Shown piece by piece: positions 57,990 through 64,000 of a stretch of DNA of 64,000 nucleotides. Below the pieces are notes generated by a model. It had not been told where the DNA came from, made no database searches, and saw nothing but the letters and a program-made list of their open reading frames with translations. The stretch is from Ceratobasidium sp. AG-K. Lineage: Eukaryota > Basidiomycota > Agaricomycetes > Cantharellales > Ceratobasidiaceae. A program made the translations under genes and the position numbers. How positions within the stretch are numbered: the first letter of the stretch is position 1; every line of letters starts with the position of its first letter. The stretch spans positions 3,818,571 to 3,882,570 of the forward strand of contig JAWNGF010000003.1 in assembly GCA_037039685.1 (NCBI GenBank), in the 5' to 3' direction.

Positions 57990-58412
57990 CCAGTGTTATA
58001 CTATTAGCGCCAGGCCAGCCAATCAGGTGTGGGCGAACTCAAAGGCGGCAAGCAAACTGCGCAGGCAATGCAGAGCCTTGGACCCAAGGTCTTTCTTTGG
58101 GATGGCAGCTGGTCTAAACCGCTCGAGGGCTACGCTCTTATTCAGGCTCATTTAGGGCCATCAAGTTTTGGGAACTCATTTGCACAGGATAGGCTGCTCT
58201 GAAGCAGTCTCTTGCACGTTTGGCGGAGCAAAGCCGGAGACGGTCTCCAATTTCCTCTTTCAATGTGCAGCGCTTAGCGCGGATCGGCACGAGCACCTGG
58301 CCCCCAGAGGGGCGGGATTTCCTTTCACTGGACTTGCTTCCGTCTTCACCCGGGGTTATCCAGGGGCTTCTCGGCTTTATCAAGGCCACGCGCCATTTTG
58401 CAGACACCCTTA
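57990..58412 (+). mobile_element. LINE (non-LTR retrotransposon) 3' relic
   Basis: Plus-strand pieces resemble the C-terminal end of fungal LINE reverse transcriptases downstream of RNase H. They are KAASKLRRQCRALDPRSFFG, the phrase LHRIGCSEAVSCTFGGAKPE, then TVSNFLFQCAALSADRHEHL, the diagnostic His/Cys pattern, and a C-terminal LLGFIKATRHFADTLR in another frame. At least two frame changes make it dead. Confidence 0.5.
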
Positions 58413-58429
58413 GATAGTCCACATGTTGT

Positions 58430-59183
58430 TTTCAGCCTTGTTTAGTATCAGTTCTCTCCTATCCTTACGTGCTGAGTCTTGCTATGTAACTGTCACTTCT
58501 CTTTCATCTCTTCCATGATAGTTAGCACTACAGAAGCTGTAAATAGGGCTAGGCCCGAACGCTTTGTTATATACACATGATTCGAAAAAAAGGATTGCTA
58601 CCAATGTGAAACTTAGAAGGGGAGAGTCGGAGGGTAAACAAGTGGTAATGCTAGTAACAAGCGGCGTTTCAACCCAGGACAATGATGCGGAGGCATTATC
58701 AAGAGCATTTTTATATGCTAGAAAACAGTAGAAGAGACTTCGGACAATACTTGTTAGTTGCAATTAAAAAAATTGCTGAAGAGCAGAGTGACGCATGCAC
58801 ACCGCTGTATCACGGCGCATATACAAGAGCACCAAGATCATATAGGAGGGTAACTAATGACATGAGTGGCAGTGTGGAGGGCATGGGCGACTCAATGTGA
58901 TTCGCAGAGAAATATCACCGCAAAAGTGCGCATATAGTGGTATGGCAAAAGCACAGGGTCCAGTGGTATCTCCCCGATGACTGGAGGAGCCATGGAAAGG
59001 GTTGTTGATCCCGGCGCCGGTAAGCGAGACATATCATATCTCGCACAAAATGTCGTAAGCTTCTTCTTGGTGGCTATGAGACAAGCCGCGATGGAGAGTG
59101 GACGGCACTAAGACCTAAGTGACCTCTTGAACCGCAACGCACTTAAGCGTCTGTAGGCTCTTGAGGGTAGGGGTGATTCTAAG
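58430..59183. other. Unassigned sequence left of the Ty3 element
   Basis: No gene or repeat recognised. The last five bases (59179-59183, CTAAG) are the candidate target-site duplication of the Ty3 element. Confidence 0.4.
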
Positions 59184-59509
59184 TGTCACTCGAAGGGAAT
59201 GTTTTGACGAGACAAAACAAGCTGGGGTTACCAGGCTTGTTGGTCCTCTATATATATTCAGAACGTGGCCGAGTCATACAGGGCGCAGCCACACGAGTCA
59301 TACATAATAGCCAGTCAGGAGTGTCCAAGTGAGTCATGCTGTATGAACAGACATGACTCGTACAAAGCACAGCCGCGTTACACAATGTAACAGAACAACC
59401 ACAAGAAGGTGGCAACGCGGCAAACGGAACAGAACACAAACACGAAACAAGAAGGGGACAGGCGGGAGAGACGACAGTCGAAACCGATGGAGTGAGCAGG
59501 CTCACGACA
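59184..59509 (-). repeat. 3' LTR (326 bp)
   Basis: Bounded by TGTC at 59184 and GACA at 59509, inverted ends of the type seen in Ty3 LTRs. The inner boundary directly adjoins a G-run polypurine tract. Contains a TATA box and repeated TGACTC hexamers. Boundaries were not confirmed against a second LTR. Confidence 0.7.
59248..59359 (-). promoter_or_regulatory. LTR promoter: TATA box with four TGACTC boxes
   Basis: On the minus strand a TATA box (TATATATAGAGG, about 59248-59259) is preceded within about 100 bp by TGACTC-type hexamers at 59271, 59295, 59330 and 59354. The one at 59330-59336 is a full TGAGTCA. This is the site bound by Gcn4/CPC1 and AP-1-type bZIP factors, suggesting stress or starvation control of the element. 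Confidence 0.5.
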
Positions 59510-59522
59510 TTACTCCCCCCTA
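59510..59522 (-). other. Polypurine tract
   Basis: Minus-strand TAGGGGGGAGTA immediately upstream of the LTR end, the expected plus-strand primer for reverse transcription. Confidence 0.75.
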
Positions 59523-59550
59523 TGAGTCCATTTGGGGGACCTGAATGGAC

Positions 59551-60315
59551 TTATTGCATCGTGCAGTCCTTCCCTTTCTTCAACATACATTCCTCGAGCC
59601 CTTCATCCTCCTCCAAGGTCAGGTCGATGGGATTGAACACAGTGTTTCCCGGCTCGTCCGAGAACTTCTCCCACTCTTCCCATGTCTCCTCCCTTGTCCA
59701 GTCGGCCTTGGACCAGTCCAAAACCCTCTCCTGAGTCTCCACGAACTCCTTGTCCCATTGTCGCACATCGGGCTCTGCTTCCTTCCATGCCGACACGTCA
59801 CTTTCCTCCTTCTTCCACCAGTAGGGCTCCCACTCGATCTTCTCCTTCTGGTATCTGCCCCTCTCCATCCTCCAGTCGCTCAGGTCCTTCTCGTAGTTTG
59901 CGTCCCAAGCGTCGTTCCACCTGGGTCGGAGTGTTGGCGGTCTTCCATCGTATCCTGGCACCCATTCGCTTGAATATGCCCCTTCTTGTCCCCATTCCAC
60001 GACTCCGAGCATGTGGGTGGAAAGGAGGACGACCTCCGAGACTTGGAATGCCGCGCATCCTCGGCAGACAAAGATGTCCCTTCGTAGGAGTTGCATGCGT
60101 GTCGGCCATTTCTTCCCGACCCATTGGAATTCTCCCAAGTCCAAGTGCAGGATGTCGTCCGACGCCCTAAAGTGCATCCTTCCAGAGCTTTGCTGGGACC
60201 GCTTGAAGACGTAGAGAGCGGCCCCAGCGTCAAGGATTCTTGCTGTGGCAAATGCCGGTCCATCAAGGACACGGACGAGGTTGTTGGCAATGGTGGAGCG
60301 GGTGGCGGCAGGCAT
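59551..60315 (-). CDS. Accessory ORF between pol and 3' LTR
   Basis: 254 residues from the ATG at 60315 (MPAATRSTIANNLVRVLDG) to 59551. No recognised domain. It is rich in Trp and charge (YWWKKEESDVSAWKEAEPDV, DWTREETWEEWEKFSDE), with an acidic C-terminus. A possible fold lies in the N-terminal half (ATARILDAGAALYVFKRSQQ, DILHLDLGEFQWVG). The position is that of env in errantiviruses, but there is no signal peptide or membrane segment, so it is not an envelope gene. It overlaps the end of the pol frame by about 436 nt in another frame. Confidence 0.65.
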   Translation of the reverse strand: MPAATRSTIANNLVRVLDGPAFATARILDAGAALYVFKRSQQSSGRMHFRASDDILHLDLGEFQWVGKKWPTRMQLLRRDIFVCRGCAAFQVSEVVLLSTHMLGVVEWGQEGAYSSEWVPGYDGRPPTLRPRWNDAWDANYEKDLSDWRMERGRYQKEKIEWEPYWWKKEESDVSAWKEAEPDVRQWDKEFVETQERVLDWSKADWTREETWEEWEKFSDEPGNTVFNPIDLTLEEDEGLEECMLKKGKDCTMQ

Positions 60316-62664
60316 CGTAGGCAACAGTGAAGATCAAGTGAGTAGAGTGAGGAGTGTAGTCTGGAGTAGATGCAAGTTTTGCAAGTGACACTACTGGTTT
60401 CGCCCCTTCTGCCTTTTATCTTCCCTGGAACATAGTTAGATGGCGTGGGAGCTTCGGGATGTCGGCGTAGAAGGTCCTTGATGATCCTTGAAAGGTGACC
60501 AAAATCTTCCGCCCTTTGTTCTGTGTCTTCTTCACTTCCATAGCCCTTCCACCTGACCCTGTAAAAAAGACCGTCCTTTGTCTCTTTCCAGTCTAGAATC
60601 TTCTCTACTTCATATTCTTCCTCTCCTTCTTCTGTTATGATCGGCGGTGGACGGGGTTGGTTACGGCTGAAATCGGTGTCTTCCTTGTAAGGGCTGAGCA
60701 AATCGATGTGGAAAACAGGGTGCACCCTCATTGTTGCCGGCAAATCAAGTTCACAAGCGTGTGACCCTATCTGTCGCTTCACGACAAATGGCCCGTGCTT
60801 TTTGTTATCCAGCTTCTTTGAAGGTCTTTTTGTTTGAATGTTCTTTCCCAGCAGCCAAACTAGATCTCCTTCTTGGTACACGTTCTTTGGCACTTCTTCT
60901 GGGAGCCTTTGGGTTTCCATTGATGCAATTGCTTCGTCGTGGATTTTGCGCCATTTTCCTGTGATGTTGTCTGCTTCTGGAACCGCTGATTCTTCTGCTG
61001 AGATGTTCCACAGTGGTTCCCTTCCGTAGACAATTTTGAAGGGGGAACTACCGGTTACACGGTGTTTCTGTAGATTATAGCTGAATTCCGCAATTGGTAA
61101 CAAGTCCGCCCAATCATCCTGCCGGTAGTTGACAAACGATCGTAGCCAGCCTTCCATCCATTGATTGATTCTCTCCGTTATTCCATCCGTTTGGGGGTGG
61201 TAGGCAGTGCTGAACCCTGGGCTAGTTCCAATTTTTTCATAAACGGCTTTCATAAGTTTGGAGTTGAAAGTAGTCCCTCGGTCTGAGATCGTGCTCTTTG
61301 GAAAACCGTGCAGTTTCCAAACATTCGTGATAAAAAGATTTGCAAGGTCGCTTGCTGTGTGAGATTCTTTGCAGGGTATGAAGTGCGCCATTCTTGAGAA
61401 TCGGTCCACCACTACTAAGATGCTATCTGATCCCCTGGACTTTGGTAACTTTACTACGAAGTCGAACGCTATGTCTTCCCACGGTCCTTTTGGAATTTCC
61501 AGAGGTTTGATCGGTACTAATGACTTCGATCCCTTTGTCCGTTGGCAGGTCTCGCATGATTCCACGTATCTGTTTATGCTTTGCTTCATTCCTGGCCAGA
61601 AGTATCTTCTTGATATTAGTTCCAGTGTTCTAGCCTGTCCTTGATGTCCTGCAATTTTCGAGTCGTGATGAATTCGCATGATGGCCAGTCTGGATTCCTT
61701 ATCTTCTGGTACGTAGATCCTTCCCTTGAACCATAATAGTCCCTCCTTGAAATCATAATCCTTCGCGCTGTGTTGTAGGGTTTTTGGTAACGTTTCCCTC
61801 GACTTGCAGATTTCTTTGATTCGTGCTAGTCCTTCATCTGTATCCTGAGCCTCCTTGATAGTTTCTATGATATTCGTGTTTACTTGTCCCACGAATCCTT
61901 TGAACCTTTTGACAGATATCATAACCTGTTCAGGCGTGGGAATATCTTCATGGTCGGATCGTCTAGACAATAGGTCCGGTTTAGATGATAAGATTCCAGG
62001 GCGGTATATGATATCAAAGTTATAGGAAGCAAGCAATTGATGCCATCTTGCGTGTCGACGGTTGAAAGTTCTTGCTTCCTTCCAGAACTGTAGGTTCCTA
62101 TGATCGGTGTAGACGGTGATGGGGTCTTTTGTTCCTTCTAGATATAGTCTCCAATGTGTTAAAGATTCTATAATAGCCATAAGTTCCTTATCGTGGACGT
62201 CGTAGTTGAGCTGAGCCTCGTTGAAAGATTTTGAAAGAAAAGCAATAGGATGTAGGTAGCCATCATCTTGCCTTTGCGACAGGATTGCTCCCATTGCTAC
62301 TCCACTTGCGTCTGTTTCCAAGAAAAAGGGTTTGTCAGGGTTCGGGTGGCGTAGAGTGGGTTCTTTGCTGATCTCCGCTTTTAAGGCTTCAAATGCTTCC
62401 TGCTGATTGTTTCCCCATTCCCATTTGTTCTCCTTTCTTGTCAAGGTTGTCAGGGGTTTTGCTAAACGGCTGAAATTCGGTACGAATCTTCGGTAGAAAT
62501 TCGCGAATCCTAGGAATGCTTGGACTTGCTTGACTGTTTTTGGTTCCTTCCACTCCTTTATTGCTTTGACCTTTTCTTCCTCCATAGAGATGCCCGAATC
62601 GCTGATTCCAAGTCCAGTATACGTTAATTTGGTGACAAAGAACTCGCATTTTGGAAGCTTTGCG
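59880..62664 (-). CDS. Pol, distal part: RT end, RNase H, integrase, chromodomain
   Basis: Continues pol in the frame after the break near 62665. RNase H shows FFLETDASGVAMGAILSQ, DKELMAIIESLTHWRLYLEG and VYTDHRNLQF. Integrase shows the HHCC zinc region (HHDSKIAGHQGQ ... CETCQRTKG) and catalytic DFVVKL, TISDRGTTF and PQTDGITERINQWME, so D, D and E are present. A GPY-like region (HGPFVVKRQIGSHACELDLP) precedes the chromodomain EEYEVEKILDWKETKDGLFY with RWKGYGSEEDTEQRAE. Chromodomains steer integration to heterochromatin. The frame stays open about 600 nt beyond the chromodomain, overlapping the accessory ORF. Confidence 0.88.
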
Positions 62665-63801
62665 AAAAAAATTTTCCTCCAGTAAAATTTTTAGTACTTT
62701 TCTGACATCCACGGTATGTTGGCTTCTGTCCTTGGAGAAGACTAGGATGTCGTCAATGTATACAATGACACATACGTCGATAAGATCATGGAAAATGTGA
62801 TTCATATATCTTTGGAAGATGGCGGGCGCGTTTTTTAGTCCGAAAGGCATGACGACGTATTCAAATAGTCCTTCTTTTGTTCTGAAAGCTGTCTTCCATT
62901 CGTCACCTTCCCTAATTCTGATATTGTTGAAACCCATGCGTAGATCAATCTTGGAGAAGATTTTCGCGTCCTTGATTTTATCCAGGAGGTCTTCCATTAG
63001 GGGCATTGGGAATCTGTCGTCCTTTGTAATGGCGTTTACTCCTCTGAGGTCTTGAACAAGTCGTAGCTGACGAACTGCCCCTGGATTTTTTGGATCGATG
63101 GGTTTCTTAACAAAGAAACAAGGTGATGCAATGGGTGATTTGCTTGGTCGGATCTTTCCCGCTGCGATTTCTTCATCCAGGTATTCTCTTAGTGCAATTG
63201 ATTCCGCTGGAGAGAGTGGGATTGGTCTGGCCGGTTTTGGAAGTTCAGCTCCTTCCTTGAAAACGATGGCGCAGTCGTATGGTCGATGATCTGGGATTCT
63301 TTTGAATTTCTCTTCACTGAAGACATCAGCAAATTCCTTGAATTCTTCGGGTAGGTCGTCTATTGAGGCTGATTTTGCTTTGATGGGTTCTGGCCGCCAT
63401 GATATGTGCTTCGTTTTCCAATCGATGACCGGGTTTGCTTCTTCTAACCATTCTAGTCCTAGGATAAGTTTAGTTTCCCCAGTAGGCATCGCAAAGAAGA
63501 TTTGTTTAAAGGTTCTTCCTTCCACGTCTAGTTCCATCTTCGCTTTAAAACGTATCTGGTGAGAGAGTTCCTTTCCCTGGATACCGATTACTTTTCTCGG
63601 AGTGGAAAGTTCCATGAGTGGGATGTTGTTGGATCGAGCCCAAGCGATGTCCAAGAAGTTCTTTGAAGCTCCAGAATCGATGAGGGTTGGGATAGGTTCT
63701 GTGATTCCGGCAACGTTTGCGTAAACAATGGTAGATTCATTTGTCGCTCTAAAATACATTGTCTCCGTTGCCGGTTTCTTGGTCTCTCCACACACAGTTA
63801 G
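62665..63801 (-). pseudogene. Pol, proximal part: protease and RT, ended by a frameshift
   Basis: Enters from gag by a probable -1 shift. The aspartic protease motif is LIDSGASKNFLD, with a later LILGLEWL flap-end motif. Reverse transcriptase shows LRLVQDLRGVNAITKDD, KIDLRMGFNNIRI, VMPFGLKNAPAIFQRYMN and the catalytic VYIDDILVFSKD. At the homopolymer 62665-62671 (seven A's on the plus strand) the frame changes, and the thumb region continues in the frame of the downstream segment. A one-base homopolymer indel is the simplest reading, real or from sequencing. Confidence 0.85.
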
Positions 63802-64000
63802 AGGGAGACCCCTTCTTTTCCCGAGTCTTCTACGATTGTTGCCTCTCTTCCTTTAACGCTAGGTTCCGTAGTTATCCATTCCTTGGACGGGCACTTGAAT
63901 GAGCGGTGTCCTTCCTGTCCGCACTTTAGGCAGCGGTTGGTTGCTATCCTTGCTTTGTAAATTTCGTCGGGAAGTCGTTTTGTAGAGGAGGATTGTCCGC
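63798..64000 (-). CDS. Gag C-terminus with zinc knuckle (partial)
   Basis: Minus-strand frame entering from the right edge: RLPDEIYKARIATNRCLKCG then QEGHRSFKC, a CX2CX4HX4C nucleocapsid knuckle. The frame ends at TAA (63800-63798), just past the frameshift signal. Most of gag is outside the window. Confidence 0.85.
   Translation of the reverse strand, partial: GQSSSTKRLPDEIYKARIATNRCLKCGQEGHRSFKCPSKEWITTEPSVKGREATIVEDSGKEGVSL
63816..63822 (-). promoter_or_regulatory. -1 ribosomal frameshift slippery heptamer GGGAAAA
   Basis: In the gag frame the codons read TC-G GGA AAA, a canonical X XXY YYZ heptamer. Five bases downstream GGTCTCCC can pair with GG(A)GAGACC (one-base bulge, loop of about 13 nt). 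The gag stop follows 15 nt after the heptamer. The -1 frame is open from here into protease. Confidence 0.7.

Larger units (their letters stand above)
59184..64000 (-). mobile_element. Ty3/Gypsy chromovirus (3' part; 5' end off window)
   Basis: A fungal LTR retrotransposon on the minus strand. In element order it contains the gag zinc knuckle, protease, reverse transcriptase, RNase H, integrase, chromodomain, an extra ORF, a polypurine tract and the 3' LTR. The 5' LTR lies beyond the right edge, so insertion age cannot be judged here. One frameshift is seen in the reverse transcriptase. Confidence 0.92.

Noticed and set aside
59551..60315. Accessory ORF as a retroviral-type envelope gene
   Set aside because: No signal peptide, no hydrophobic membrane segment and no glycoprotein features; only the position resembles env.
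1..64000. CRISPR arrays, bacterial operons, tRNA or rRNA genes
   Set aside because: The window is eukaryotic. The only regular repeats are coding (WD40, APSAAG, GMG) or transposon ends, and no tRNA A/B box pair was found by eye.

Overview
This is fungal nuclear DNA, most likely from an agaricomycete basidiomycete close to Rhizoctonia/Ceratobasidium. The organism is inferred from gene structure and families recalled from memory, not from a database match. Genes are dense and lie on both strands. Introns are short (about 45-60 nt) with GT..AG ends. Families include NACHT-WD40 NLR-like proteins, TKL-type kinases, TPR proteins, Zn2Cys6 and F-box proteins, a Plavaka-type transposase relic and Ty3 chromoviruses.

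Layout. 1-4137: a NACHT-WD40 gene, 5' end off the window, with 14 WD units, 13 of them almost identical. 4606-7950: an Est1/Smg7-like gene. 8081-10475: a membrane-anchored histidine acid phosphatase. 10950-13659: a protein of unknown function. 13.7-17.6 kb: mostly non-coding with eroded coding debris. 17615-19618: a membrane protein with a long disordered region. 20126-22773: a USP-like protein that appears to have lost its catalytic cysteine. 23083-27550: low-complexity S/P/A-rich coding sequence ending in DUF1771 and Smr domains. 28316-29829: two AtaL-like (DUF1857) genes in a near-perfect 630-bp inverted repeat. 30063-32391: a Zn2Cys6 regulator. 33341-34567: an F-box relic. 34716-37211: a second acid phosphatase. 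39104-39969: an Ada zinc domain joined to an AraC helix-turn-helix. 40371-40973 and 49146-49751: DUF3224 genes. 41679-46411: a second NACHT-WD40 gene.

From about 46.7 kb the window is rich in transposable elements: a Plavaka relic, a truncated NACHT-WD40 N-terminus, and a complete 4.45-kb Tc1/mariner element (52022-56468) with 135-bp inverted repeats, a DD34E transposase and a second, unrelated gene. That element separates a kinase N-terminal half from a TPR array. A LINE 3' relic and the 3' part of a Ty3 chromovirus (59184 to the right edge) follow. The Ty3 element shows a canonical -1 frameshift signal between gag and pol, an extra ORF between pol and the LTR, and TGACTC boxes upstream of its LTR TATA box.

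How it fits together. NLR-type genes, a broken kinase/TPR locus and an NLR fragment suggest a fast-evolving allorecognition/immunity-like neighbourhood being reshaped by transposons. Three pairs (NACHT-WD40, acid phosphatase, AtaL-like) are arranged as a mirror image around 29.07 kb. The strongest candidates for something undescribed are the gene-carrying mariner element, the homogenised WD40 array, the pseudo-deubiquitinase, and the Ada-AraC protein with an acidic activation-like N-terminus.
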